The notes under the pieces are model-generated. The model was not told the origin of the DNA and ran no database searches. It saw nothing but the letters and a program-made list of their open reading frames with translations. A stretch of DNA of 64,000 nt from NCBI RefSeq assembly GCF_009389715.1, contig NC_052404.1, forward strand, positions 10,610,480-10,674,479, written 5' to 3'. The position numbers and the translations under genes are program-made. The DNA is from Phoenix dactylifera. Its lineage: Eukaryota; Streptophyta; Magnoliopsida; Arecales; Arecaceae. Shown here piece after piece: positions 11,354-20,926 of the stretch (position 1 is the first letter of the stretch; the number at the start of each line of letters is the position of its first letter).

Positions 11354-12525
11354 GACTTAGCATATTTTTCTTTTCTTTTTCATTGTATCCGGGGTCGGCC
11401 CTTGAGTGGCCGACTTCCAATTTTGTAATTGGCCTTCCGGCCCTTTGTTAATGAAGAAATGTTTTTGTCATTCTGTGTTCATCTTTCCCTCTGTTGTCGT
11501 GGATGAGGCTAGAACCTTAGCTAACCGCCTCGACGACCTCTAACTTCGTATTTTAATCTTTGGGCTGCTTAACGAATCTGCCCTTTTCCCTGGCTATATC
11601 TTAGCCTTCTCGGATTCCAGTCGTCTCGACCAAAGGGAGCTCCGAGCTTAGGTTTCTAGAAAATTTCTCTAAGTCCTATAACTCGGATCTTAGAGTCGTG
11701 GGAGTTGCCACGTTTGGCCTTTAGAAAAATCTTAAGGCACCGAGGTCGGGCCTTAGCCCTTCAAGTGGGACCGGAATAGGTCTATTCGTGCCGCTATTCG
11801 GGGAGTTTAGTCGGGTTTCCGAACTCAACTCCGAACCTCTCATAGGGAGCGCGGGCTAATAAACAAGTTATTGCCGAAGGTTTTCATAGTTATCATTCTC
11901 GGACCCTGCCGAGATTTCGGTGAACAAGGCTGGGATTCCCAAAGATTGCCTTGGTACCTGTGCTTGGCTGGTACATTCGTGGCCGGGACCACTTTCTCAG
12001 CTGGACGTCGGAGTTTACTTAGAAGAGCCGAGTTGGGCCCTACTTTATGAAGCCTTAGTACGGATTGCGGAGACTTGACGAACAGAGCAGGCATAATGAA
12101 GTTGGGAGGTCGGTCTTAAGCCGACCCAGCGAAGAAGCCCGGCTTTGGGGCAAAATGAGACTCCAACATTGGACGAGATCCCGCTCGGCAATATGTAGAT
12201 AAAATTTGACAAGGAGGGCGTCTAGTTGGGTGTACCTCTTGCATTCTCGGGGTCATGCTTCGCATGGTGGAGTAGGTCGCTTCCCTTCCTCGTCGACCTC
12301 CGGAGTCATTTTTGACTTGTAAAAGGGGCTCGGGCTTCCCATGGACCTGGCGACTCCTGCCGGAGTTGAGAGGATCTGGGGAGGCTCTGTTGATTTGTAG
12401 CCCTTTTTGAGATCGAGGGGGCTTAAGACCCTATGGTCGGACCTCGGAGCGCCTCAACCTTGGTCGAGGGATCTCACGTCAGGTCGGCGGGTTCGTGGAC
12501 GCTTTGCTGACCTGTGATACCTCCC
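11354..12525. other. Spacer of the retroelement, 3' flank of the antisense gene
   Basis: Non-coding by inspection. It includes the probable 3' UTR of the antisense gene (T-rich, with an aatgaa motif near 11450) and moderately GC-rich sequence with recurring gaggtcgg-type words that lead into the tandem array. Confidence 0.5.
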
Positions 12526-13640
12526 GAGGTCGAGGGAGTCTGGCTCTCTACGGTCGACCCTCGGGGCATCCCGACCTTAGTCGAGGGATCGTTCGTCAGG
12601 TCGGCTGGTCTGGGCACGCTCTACCGACCGGCGATGCTTCCCGAGATTGAGGGAGTCTGGTTCTCTACGGTCGACCCTCGGGGCATCCCGACCTTAGTCG
12701 AGGGATCGTTCGCTTCGGGGATCGGGGATCGTCGACCGCTCCCGGGGGTCCACTTTGCGGCGCCCCGGGTGGAGCCACCCTTTCCACCCCTCACGGCGCC
12801 TTTCCGAGGTCGAGGGAGTCTGGTTCTCTACGGTCGACCCTCGGGGCATCCCGACCTTAGTCGAGGGATCGTTCGTCAGGTCGGCTGGTCTGGACACACT
12901 CTACCGACCGGCGACGCTTCCCGAGGTCGAGGGAGTCTGGTTCTCTACGGTCGACCCTCGGGGCATCCCGACCTTAGTCGAGGGATCGCTCGCTTCGGAG
13001 ATCGGGGATCGTCGACCGCTCCCGGGGGTCCACTTTGTGGCGCCCCGGGTGGAGCCACCCTTTCCACCCCTCACGGCGCCTTCCCGAGGTCGAGGGAGTC
13101 TGGTTCTCTATGGTCGACCCTCGGGGCATCCCGACCTTAGTCGAGGGATCGTTCGTCAGGTCGGCTGGTCTGGGCACGCTCTACCGACCGGCGACGCTTC
13201 CCGAGGTCGAGGGAGTCTGGTTCTCTACGGTCGACCCTCGGGGCATCCCGACCTTAGTCGAGGGATCGCTCGCTTCGGGGATCGGGGATCGTCGACCGCT
13301 CCCGGGGGTCCACTTTGTGGCGCCCCGGGTGGAGCCACCCTTTCCACCCCTCACGGCGCCTTCCCGAGGTCGAGAGAGTCTGGTTCTCTACGGTCGACCC
13401 TCGGGGCATCCCGACCTTAGTCGAGGAGGCGCTACGGGGGGCCGCGAAGGTACTACCCCGTTGTTGGTGTTGAGCGCCACGGGGGACTGCGAAGGTACTA
13501 CCCCGTCTTCCCGAAGTGTCGAGGGGTCTGGGCACGCACTGTCGACACTCGGGGCATCTCGACCTTAGTCGAGGAATCTTGCACCAGTCGACGTTTCACC
13601 GTCCTGCGATTCTTCCCGAGGTCGAGGGAGTTTGGGACTC
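12526..13640. repeat. Tandem repeat array in the retroelement spacer
   Basis: The word cgagggagtctgg starts a block at about 12530, 12649, 12810, 12924, 13089, 13205 and 13370, with a diverged copy near 13621. Spacings alternate between roughly 115 and 165 bases, giving a compound unit of about 280 bases repeated almost exactly (12810, 13089, 13370). The units share ctacggtcgaccctcggggc and a GC-rich part ending ccacccctcacggcgcc. Several long open frames across this array are a by-product of the repetition and not genes. The array lies between the pol stop and the 3' end of the antisense gene. Confidence 0.92.
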
Positions 13641-13798
13641 TACGGTCGAGCCTCGAGGCATCCCGATTTTGGCCGGGGAATCTGAGGATCACAGGCGACC
13701 CAATATTAGAAGAGGATTACAGTCATCAAAACGAGAGAAATATTTGCAGAAAAAGGAGCTGAGTCCATTATCCTGATTATCTTGAACCCCTTGGGGTT

Positions 13799-15508
13799 TC
13801 ACTGGTAGTACATTCGTAAATTCTCGGAGTTCCAGCTTCGTGGGATCAGAGTCCCTTCCAGGGACTTCAATTTGTACGCCCCTGGCCGTTGTACCCGGGC
13901 GATTTGATACGGTCCTTCCCAGTTTGGGGCGAGCTTTCCTTGCTCGGTCGGTTGAGAAGCCTCGGCTTTCCTGAGGACGAGGTCTCCTACTTTGAAGAGC
14001 TTGGGCTTAACTCTGGAGTTGTAGTATTGGGCCGTTCGCTGTTGATATCTCGCCATGCGCACCCGGGCGACCTCTCTTGTCTCTTCGACGAGGTCCAAAT
14101 TGCTCCTGAGCTGGGAGGAATTGGTATCGGGGTCGTAATGCTCCACCCTCGGAGAAGGCAAGCCGATCTCCAATGGGATGACGGCCTCAGTGCCGTATGC
14201 TAGGTTGAAGGGGGTCTCTCCCGTGGGCAGTCGGAACGTGGTCCGGTACGCCCAAAGGACATTGTACAAGTCCTCGACCCACTGTCCTTTGGACCGATCA
14301 AGCCTAGCTTTGAGTCCCTGCAAAATAGTTCGGTTAGTTACCTCAGTTTCCCCGTTTGTCTGGGGATGGGCAACCGAGGTGAAGCGATGATCAATGCCGA
14401 GCTCAGAGCAAAACTCCCTGAAATGAACATTGTCAAATTGTCGACCATTGTCAGATATAAGGATACGGGGTAGTCCGAATCGGCAGATTATAGACTTCCA
14501 CACGAAGTCCCGCATCTTTTGCTCGGTGATCCGGGCAACAGGTTCGGCCTCGACCCATTTGGTGAAGTAGTCGATGGAGACGACCAGGAACTTTCTCTGT
14601 CCGGTGGCCAGGGGAAAGGGCCCCAGGATGTCGATCCCCCATTGGGCAAACGGCCAGGGGGCGATGATGGAGGTCAGCAGAGCTGAAGGTCGGCGCTGGA
14701 TATTGGCGTTTCGTTGGCACCGATCGCACTTGCGGACGAAATCTGTTGCGTCCTTCTGGAGTGTGGGCCAGTAGTATCCCTGCCGCAGGATCTTATGGGC
14801 CAAGGCTCGACCCCCCAGGTGATTTCCGCAGATCCCTTCATGGACCTCTCGGAGGGCGTAGTCCGCCTCGGAGGGGCGGAGGCATCTGAGAAGGGGAGAA
14901 GTAAATGATCGTCGATAGAGTTTATTCTCGTACAAGACATACCGGGGAGTCTGGCGCTTGATTCGGCGAGCCTCCGTCTCGTCACGAGGTAGAGTTCCGT
15001 CCTGAAGATAGCAGACGAGCCCGTCGATCCAGCTTGGCTCGGAGTCGACGCACATAGTGGGCTCGGGTTCCTCCGTGCTGGGGACCCGAAGATACTCGAG
15101 CGCTTTTCCCTTGGGAAGCTCGCTCATGCGGGAGGTGGCCAGTTTGGATAGCTGGTCTGCCCTGAGGTTTTCCGCTCTGGGAATATACTGAATATTGAAA
15201 GAATTCAGGGCAGATGTGAGTTCCCGCACCTTTTGGAGATACTTTTGCATGGATGGCTCTTTAGCTTCAAAATCTCCTTGGACCTGATTCACCACCAGCT
15301 GGGAGTCGCTGAAGGCCGTCAGGTCTCCCACTTTTAGTTCTTTCGCCAGCTTGAGCCCGGCGATGAGAGCCTCATACTCGGCCTCATTGTTCGAGGCCGG
15401 AAACTCAAGGCACAGAGCTTGCTCGGCCACCACTCCATCTGGACTGGTGAGGATAAGTCCGGCCCCGCTGCCCCCGGGGTCGAAGACCCATCCGAGTGCA
15501 GGACCCAT
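13799..15508 (-). CDS. pol: Pol, distal part: second RNase H and integrase (out of frame with gag-pol)
   Basis: This open frame starts inside the second RNase H (GSGAGLILTSPDG, NNEAEYEALIAGLKLA, FSDSQLVVNQVQGDFEAKEP), a domain close to the extra archaeal-type RNase H of Tat elements. The integrase follows. It has an HHCC zinc finger (HEGICGNHLGG ... CDRCQRNAN) and a catalytic core with D in WGIDILGPF, D in ISDNGRQFDN and E in NGETEVTNRTIL. The C-terminal part is of GPY type (NWEGPYQIARVQRPGAYKL), and there is no chromodomain. It ends with TGA at 13799-13801. The frame differs by one base from the upstream frame, because a C run (15471-15475 on the plus strand) has one base too few. The ATG near 15508 is an accident and not a real start. 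Confidence 0.9.
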   Translation of the reverse strand: MGPALGWVFDPGGSGAGLILTSPDGVVAEQALCLEFPASNNEAEYEALIAGLKLAKELKVGDLTAFSDSQLVVNQVQGDFEAKEPSMQKYLQKVRELTSALNSFNIQYIPRAENLRADQLSKLATSRMSELPKGKALEYLRVPSTEEPEPTMCVDSEPSWIDGLVCYLQDGTLPRDETEARRIKRQTPRYVLYENKLYRRSFTSPLLRCLRPSEADYALREVHEGICGNHLGGRALAHKILRQGYYWPTLQKDATDFVRKCDRCQRNANIQRRPSALLTSIIAPWPFAQWGIDILGPFPLATGQRKFLVVSIDYFTKWVEAEPVARITEQKMRDFVWKSIICRFGLPRILISDNGRQFDNVHFREFCSELGIDHRFTSVAHPQTNGETEVTNRTILQGLKARLDRSKGQWVEDLYNVLWAYRTTFRLPTGETPFNLAYGTEAVIPLEIGLPSPRVEHYDPDTNSSQLRSNLDLVEETREVARVRMARYQQRTAQYYNSRVKPKLFKVGDLVLRKAEASQPTEQGKLAPNWEGPYQIARVQRPGAYKLKSLEGTLIPRSWNSENLRMYYQ

Positions 15509-18500
15509 GGCTGCTTCGGAGTCTCCTCCACGGACTCAGATGGCGGCTCGGGGTCGTCCGGAAGGGTGCACTCCACGATGAAGTCGGCGAGTATCTGAGC
15601 TTTGATAGCCGGCCTGGGCCGATATTCTAGGTCGAATTCCCCGAGCTCGACCGCCCATTTGGCGATCCTCCCCGCACGATCCGACCTCTGCAATATCTGC
15701 TTCATAGGCTGGTCGGTTAATATAGCTATCATGTGGGCTTGGAAGTAAGGCCTGAGTCTCCGAGCCGAGATGATGAGAGCGAAGATGGTCTTCTCAAGTT
15801 TAGAATATCGAGTCTCAGCATCCCTGAGAACCCGGCTGGTGTAATAGACCGGCTTTTGGAGCTTGTCTTCTTCCCGAACGAGGACCGAGCTTACTGCAGC
15901 TGGGGAGACGGCCAGATATAAGTAAAGAATTTCGCCCTTCTGGGGCTTGGTGAGCAGCGGGGGAGAGGCCAGAAGGCTCCGAAGCTCTTCAAAGGCTTGC
16001 TGGCATTCTTCTGTCCACCGGAAGTCTTTCGGCCGTTTGAGGCTCTTGAAGAAGGGGAGGCAACGCTCGGCTGATCGAGAAACAAACCTTCCCAGGGCGG
16101 CTACCCGCCCCGCGAGCCGCTGCACCTCCTTAACTGTCTTTGGAGGCGACATCTCTTGCAGTGCCCGGATTTTCTCCGGGTTGGCTTCAATTCCGCGTTG
16201 GGTCACTATGAAACCCAGGAACTTGCCCGAGGTGACCCCGAACGCGCACTTCGCCGGATTGAGTTTTATTTGGTATTTTCTGAGCTTGGCGAATGTCTCG
16301 TTGAGATCGGCTATGTGGTGTTCCGCCGCTTGGCTCTTTACCAGCATGTCGTCCACATAGACTTCCATGTTCCGGCCGATCTGGTATTTAAAGATTTGGC
16401 TGACCAGTCTCTGATAGGTGGCCCCAGCGTTTTTCAGGCCAAAGGGCATCACCTTGTAGCAGTAGGTGCCCTTGTCGGTGATGAAGGCCGTCTTCTCCTC
16501 GTCTTCTGGCGCCATTCGGATTTGGTTGTATCCTGAAAAGGCGTCCATAAAAGTTAGCAGTTGGTGTCCTGAAGTGGAGTCGACGAGCTGGTCGATGCTC
16601 GGGAGAGGGAAGCTGTCTTTTGGGCAGGCCTTGTTCAGGTCGGTGTAGTCCACGCACATACGCCATTTTCCGTTGGCCTTCTTTACGAGGACTACGTTGG
16701 CGAGCCAATCCGGGTAGGAGACCTCTCGGATGAAGCCGGCTCCGAGGAGTTTGTCCACCTCCTCGGCCGCAGCTCGTTGTCGCTCAGGGGCGGAGCCTCT
16801 TTTCTTCTGCTTTACAGGCCTGCTGGTTGGCCTCACCTGGAGTCGGTGGACCATGACCTCGGGGTCAATTCCTGGCACGTCCGCGGGCGACCAGGCGAAG
16901 ACGTCAGCGTTGTCCCGCAGGAAGCTGACGAGGCGATTCCTCTCATGGGCGCCGAGGCCGGAGCCAACCTGCACGGTTAGCTCGGGAAAATTTTCTTGTA
17001 GTGGAATTTGAATGAGGAGCTCATCGGGCTCTACTTGCTTCTTCCAGAGAGTGTCCCTCGCATCGAGGGTTTCTATGGGCAGTGAAGGGCCCATCGGGCG
17101 GTCTGGTGCCTCGGCTGGTTGCTTTACTGTGTGGGCCGCCATGTAGCATTGCTTAGCGACCAGTTTGTCTCCGCGGACCTCGCCCACTCCTTGGCCGGTG
17201 GGGAACCGCATGAGCAAATGGCGAGTTGAAACCACGGCTCGAAGGGCGTTTAACCCTGGGCGCCCAAGGATGGCGTTGTAGACCGAGGGCAGACGGACCA
17301 CCAGGAAGTCCATCCTCACAGTGCTCTCCCGGGGGGCGAGGCCAACTGTGACAAGGAAGCTAGCCTCACCTTCAACCGGGACCGCATCTCCGGTAAACCC
17401 GACCAGCGGGGCATTGATTCTCCGGAGGTGTCCTTCTGTCAACCCCATTTTTTGGTAGGCATGGTAGTACAAAATGTTGGCTGAGCTTCCATTGTCAACT
17501 AGGATACGCTTTACATCAAACCTATTTACAATCATTGAGATGACCACAGCATCATCGTGAGGGGTCTCGACCCCTTCTAAGTCCTCGTCCGAGAACGAGA
17601 TGACTTCATCAGTGCGTGGGCGCTTCGGGGGTGCTCCCTGGGCGGCTGTTCCTGCCGAGGTCCGCCCAATCATGTTGATGGTGCCGGCGATAGGCCTGTT
17701 GCCGCCAGGATTTTCGGTTGGTGCGACATTCTCCGCCGGCCTCCTTTCCTCATGTCGGTTCCTCACGAACCGGTTGAGTACTCCCCGTCTGATGAGCGCT
17801 TCTATCTCGTCCCGGAGTTGGAAGCAGTCCTCCGTGTCGTGCCCGCGATCTCGGTGGAAGCGGCAGTACTTCCTGGAATTTCGGGAAAATCCCGTGTCTC
17901 GCATAGGAGGCGGGGGTCGGAAGAAGTCCCGACCCTCAATTTCCATCAGGATCTCGGCCCGAGGAGCATTGACGGGCGTATAGTTCTCGTACCTCGCCTG
18001 GTACGTCCGGGGCCGTGGTGGAGACCTCGGACGAGGAGGTGTCTTCTGCTGAGGTCGCCCCTGCTGACGGGGCGGGCTCCTCAGTCTGGGGAGATTCTTC
18101 TCTCGGCGGGGAGACCGGCTCCTTTGTCGACCGCGCTCCTCGCGGCGCTTCTTCCGCTTCTTCGAGGTGGGCTCGATTGCCCCCCGCCTGGAGGCGACTG
18201 CCTCCTCGGCCTTGGCGTACTTCCGGGCTCGGGCCAGCATTTCGGTGAAGTCGGCCGGGAAGCTCTTCTCGATGGAGAAGAGGAATCGGTAGGAGCGGAC
18301 CCCAGTCTTCAGAGCCGACATGGCTATCGACTGGTCTAGCTCGCGAACCTCCCATGTGGCGGCGGTAAAGCGGTCCAGGTACTCTTTGAGGGACTCCCCC
18401 TCCTTCTGCTTGATGTCTAGGAGGGAGTCTGATGTCCGTCGCTGGCGCCGGCTGGCAGCAAAGTTGGTGGCGAACTGCCTGCCGAGCTGCTCAAAAGAGG

Positions 18501-19245
18501 ACACCGTGTTCGGCTTCAGACCAGAGAACCAAAGCCGAGCGGTCCCTCGGAGGGTTGCTGGGAAGGCCTTGCAGAGTATGGCCTCCGAGGACCCTTGTAG
18601 GGCCATGAGGGCCCGATAACTCTCCAAGTGGTCGAGGGGGTCGGTGATTCCGCTGTAGGGCTCCACCTGAGGCATTTTGAACCTCGCGGGAACTGGCTCG
18701 TCCTCGATCCGGCGGGAGAAGGGGGACTTGGTAGTGAACTCAAAGTCCCCTTCCTGTCTTGCCTTCTTGCTGTGGAGTGCCGCAATCTGGCGCTCCAGAT
18801 GCTCGACTTTTCGGTCGAGCTCCCCCACCCGTGGGATTGTCGCTGTGGTTTGCGCCAGCTCACGGTGATCCGGGGCTGACTCCGCCTCAGAAAGTTGGGG
18901 TCTCCGGTCGAAACCTTCTCCCGGTAACTCTCTCCGGGGAGAAGCTCGTTCTCCATTGTTGGCTCTGGAGGAGCCATGCAAATTTTGGCTGGGGAGAACC
19001 GGGCCGTTGGGGAGACACTCCGGCGGGGCCTGGGCCTGCGGGGGAAGTGCCGGTAAAGCCTCCACGCGCCGCAGGCCCTGAACGGCGGCGGCCAGGGCCT
19101 GGACTTGCTGTACCAGGGCATTGAACTGTTCCGGCTGGACCTGAGGAGCTGGGTCAGCCGGAGTTGGAGAATTCTGGACGGAGTGTCCAGGACTTTGCGG
19201 GGGACGCCGGGAGACGTTAGAGGCTCCCTTACTTCTCAACTTCAT
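15334..19245 (-). CDS. gag-pol: Gag-pol polyprotein, proximal part: gag, protease, reverse transcriptase, RNase H
   Basis: Start chosen at the ATG at 19245 (MKLRSKGASNVSRRPP), just after the primer-binding site; the open frame continues into the LTR but without function there. In order: a retrotransposon gag core around 18700-18170 (LRGTARLWFSGLKPNT, KEGESLKEYLDRF), an Arg/Pro-rich stretch, a CCHC-like knuckle CRFHRDRGHDTEDC near 17850, and an aspartic protease ILVDNGSSANILYYHAY near 17480. Reverse transcriptase follows, with WRMCVDYTDLNKACPKD, FMDAFSGYNQI, MPFGLKNAGATYQRL and the catalytic YVDD near 16350. The first RNase H (YLYLAVSPAAVSSVLV ... SKLEKTIFALI) lies around 15940-15570. After WVLHSDGSS the frame is lost at a homopolymer and ends in unrelated residues at 15334. 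About 1300 residues before the break. Confidence 0.93.
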   Translation of the reverse strand: MKLRSKGASNVSRRPPQSPGHSVQNSPTPADPAPQVQPEQFNALVQQVQALAAAVQGLRRVEALPALPPQAQAPPECLPNGPVLPSQNLHGSSRANNGERASPRRELPGEGFDRRPQLSEAESAPDHRELAQTTATIPRVGELDRKVEHLERQIAALHSKKARQEGDFEFTTKSPFSRRIEDEPVPARFKMPQVEPYSGITDPLDHLESYRALMALQGSSEAILCKAFPATLRGTARLWFSGLKPNTVSSFEQLGRQFATNFAASRRQRRTSDSLLDIKQKEGESLKEYLDRFTAATWEVRELDQSIAMSALKTGVRSYRFLFSIEKSFPADFTEMLARARKYAKAEEAVASRRGAIEPTSKKRKKRREERGRQRSRSPRREKNLPRLRSPPRQQGRPQQKTPPRPRSPPRPRTYQARYENYTPVNAPRAEILMEIEGRDFFRPPPPMRDTGFSRNSRKYCRFHRDRGHDTEDCFQLRDEIEALIRRGVLNRFVRNRHEERRPAENVAPTENPGGNRPIAGTINMIGRTSAGTAAQGAPPKRPRTDEVISFSDEDLEGVETPHDDAVVISMIVNRFDVKRILVDNGSSANILYYHAYQKMGLTEGHLRRINAPLVGFTGDAVPVEGEASFLVTVGLAPRESTVRMDFLVVRLPSVYNAILGRPGLNALRAVVSTRHLLMRFPTGQGVGEVRGDKLVAKQCYMAAHTVKQPAEAPDRPMGPSLPIETLDARDTLWKKQVEPDELLIQIPLQENFPELTVQVGSGLGAHERNRLVSFLRDNADVFAWSPADVPGIDPEVMVHRLQVRPTSRPVKQKKRGSAPERQRAAAEEVDKLLGAGFIREVSYPDWLANVVLVKKANGKWRMCVDYTDLNKACPKDSFPLPSIDQLVDSTSGHQLLTFMDAFSGYNQIRMAPEDEEKTAFITDKGTYCYKVMPFGLKNAGATYQRLVSQIFKYQIGRNMEVYVDDMLVKSQAAEHHIADLNETFAKLRKYQIKLNPAKCAFGVTSGKFLGFIVTQRGIEANPEKIRALQEMSPPKTVKEVQRLAGRVAALGRFVSRSAERCLPFFKSLKRPKDFRWTEECQQAFEELRSLLASPPLLTKPQKGEILYLYLAVSPAAVSSVLVREEDKLQKPVYYTSRVLRDAETRYSKLEKTIFALIISARRLRPYFQAHMIAILTDQPMKQILQRSDRAGRIAKWAVELGEFDLEYRPRPAIKAQILADFIVECTLPDDPEPPSESVEETPKQPWVLHSDGSSTPGAAGPDLSSPVQMEWWPSKLCALSFRPRTMRPSMRLSSPGSSWRKN

Positions 19246-19255
19246 GACTGCTACT

Positions 19256-19276
19256 CGGTCCCTTCCTCTAGCGCCA
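19256..19276 (-). promoter_or_regulatory. Primer-binding site of the retroelement
   Basis: On the minus strand, two bases after the end of the 5' LTR, the sequence reads tggcgctagaggaaggg. A PBS begins with TGG, the complement of the CCA end of a tRNA. I did not assign the tRNA. Confidence 0.7.
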
Positions 19277-19278
19277 AC

Positions 19279-20139
19279 TGTTGCTGGAAATTGGACCCGG
19301 GGGCAATCTTCGGTCGAGGAGAGGGAGCGACTGTTAGTCCTCACGGCGGGGCGGCGGTCTGTCGGCGGGCGGCGTCCTCCGTCCGGGGCGGTCGGAGAGA
19401 AGGAACAGCAGGTCCTCGCAGCGGGGCGGCGATCCGTTGGCTGGCGGCGTCCTCCGTCCGGTGCCTGCACACGAACCGGTGGCCGGGTTCTCCGGCGCCG
19501 GCCCTCCGACGCTCAAGTCAGGGAGGGGGCAAATAGTGGGGAGAAGGAGATAAACAGTGATTTTTGGGTGTATGAATGTTCCAATCCCCTCTTGAGAGGC
19601 CAAGGCTCCCTTTTATATGCGGGGGTCGGTTTACCTGTGATGTAACAGGGCGAGGCCGTAGTACGGCTTGGCATGTTGTTCAGGTCGGCGCTCGGTCAGG
19701 CGAATCATTGCACTGATGTCGGCGGCATGGCCGAGATCAGAGACTTATCATAGTCGACTAGACCCTGCTGGGTCAATTTGCCGTGGAGAGCTGGGGATCC
19801 GTAGATGTCAGGAGCCATGCGCATTTATTGTGGAGTAAGTCGGAGATCCGCATTTATTATGGAGTAAGCCGGAGATCCGCATTAATGGTGGAGTAAGCCG
19901 GAGATCCGTATTTATTGTTGAGTGTGCCGGAAGATTACAGCGGCCATGCGCAATAAATGCCGGAGGGGTGTTAGAGTACGGTCCTCGGACATCGGGGTTT
20001 CTCTTAGGTCGGAGGTTTCGGGGTCGGTCGTCTTGTGGCCGAGCGTTCCGAGGTCGGACGCTGACTTCGGCTGTCCGGGGTCGGAGGTTGTACGGCTTCT
20101 TAGGGGCATTTATGTCATTTGGGGGGAAACTTTATTCCG

Positions 20140-20172
<33 letters not shown>

Positions 20173-20174
20173 AC
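19279..20174 (-). repeat. 5' LTR (right copy)
   Basis: About 896 bases and nearly identical to the left LTR, with a minus-strand TATA motif at 19611-19619 and the same 29-base subrepeats from 19824. It is longer than its partner because its outer end contains a 33-base run of C (20140-20172) where the left LTR has only six. The exact end at 20173-20175 is ambiguous. Confidence 0.92.
20140..20172. repeat. Poly-C tract, 33 bases
   Basis: An uninterrupted run of 33 C at the outer edge of the right LTR, on the minus strand the very start of the 5' LTR. The left LTR has ccccccaaca at this place. This is either a real slippage expansion or an assembly/consensus artefact. Confidence 0.9.
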
Positions 20175-20179
20175 ACATC

Positions 20180-20926
20180 CAATCAAACTAACAGGTCCTT
20201 CGATAAGCTTATGGTTCATAGATGGGTGCCCAGGTGATCCGCCAACTTTGTAAACCACGGACGGGCCGCACGTGTAACTTTGGTCCCTGCCATCCATTAA
20301 TAACGCGTGCTAAAACCCACGAAGGTAAAGACACCGCACACACATTGCATGTTGAGACACCAAACAACTGCACTGTGTTCACGTGATGAGCACGCTCCAC
20401 CACAAACCCTGACTTCGAATATATCGTTTGAAATTCCCGCATACCAAGATCCAGCCATCCGGTCCCATTAAGTTCCGGTGCTCCTCCGGCACAGCATATA
20501 ATAACCCTTTCCCCGTCCTTTCTGCTTTTTCTAACCCACGAGCCGGGTCCGTTCATTCCCCGGTGCCGGTCCAAGCACTAGATGAGTCCAAAAGGGAAGA
20601 GGAAAAGACGCCAAAGGGCGCTAAAAGCCTCAAGGAAAACTGAAAAGGCCTCGAATTACTCTGAATTCATTGCCTGGTCTTGTTTGCTTCTGGCCTTTAG
20701 CTTCCTCTTCCCACGGTTGGAAGCAGAAGCATCGGTAGAGTCCCTGAAGTACACCACTCGAAACGTCTGAAACTGAGATGCAAACCAGGGGGGGTAAAGA
20801 AGGGTCTTGGAACTGACAACAGCCAATGCAGGTAAGCAGCTAACACCTCAGAGTTTCAGTGTTTTGTTTTGGTGGCTATTGTCATGACACCAATGAGGGT
20901 GGTGTGGTGGTATTAGAGGAGGGGAC
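20180..20926 (+). promoter_or_regulatory. Promoter and 5' UTR region of the coiled-coil gene
   Basis: No separate gene. A TATA-like tataata at 20497-20503 precedes a probable 5' UTR. A cag/gtaagc near 20830 could be a donor of a 5' UTR intron. A 62-codon open frame from 20582 is rich in lysine and arginine and has no splice partner that I can defend. Confidence 0.4.

Larger units (their letters stand above)
7496..20174 (-). mobile_element. Full-length Ty3/gypsy LTR retrotransposon, Tat-type, 12.7 kb
   Basis: Two long direct repeats starting TGTTGCTGGAAATTGG (7496 and 19279) bound the element. A 5-base duplication ACATC flanks it at 7491-7495 and 20175-20179, although the last bases of the right LTR are degraded next to a C tract. 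Gag-pol, the PBS and the LTR TATA motif all point leftwards, so the element is on the minus strand with its 5' LTR on the right. Domain order on the minus strand is gag, zinc knuckle, protease, reverse transcriptase, RNase H, second RNase H, integrase. This order without a chromodomain, plus an extra antisense gene and a tandem-repeat spacer next to the 3' LTR, fits the Tat lineage. The two LTRs differ at only about eight bases plus one indel outside the C tract, so the insertion is recent. One frameshift interrupts pol. Confidence 0.95.

Noticed and set aside
12514-13568. Several long overlapping open frames on both strands
   Set aside because: They lie entirely in the tandem array and repeat the same phrase (VDPRGIPTLVEGSF) in shifting frames; a by-product of repetition without stops.
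19246-19470. N-terminal extension of gag-pol into the LTR
   Set aside because: It would cross the primer-binding site and the LTR border; the ATG at 19245 is the plausible start.
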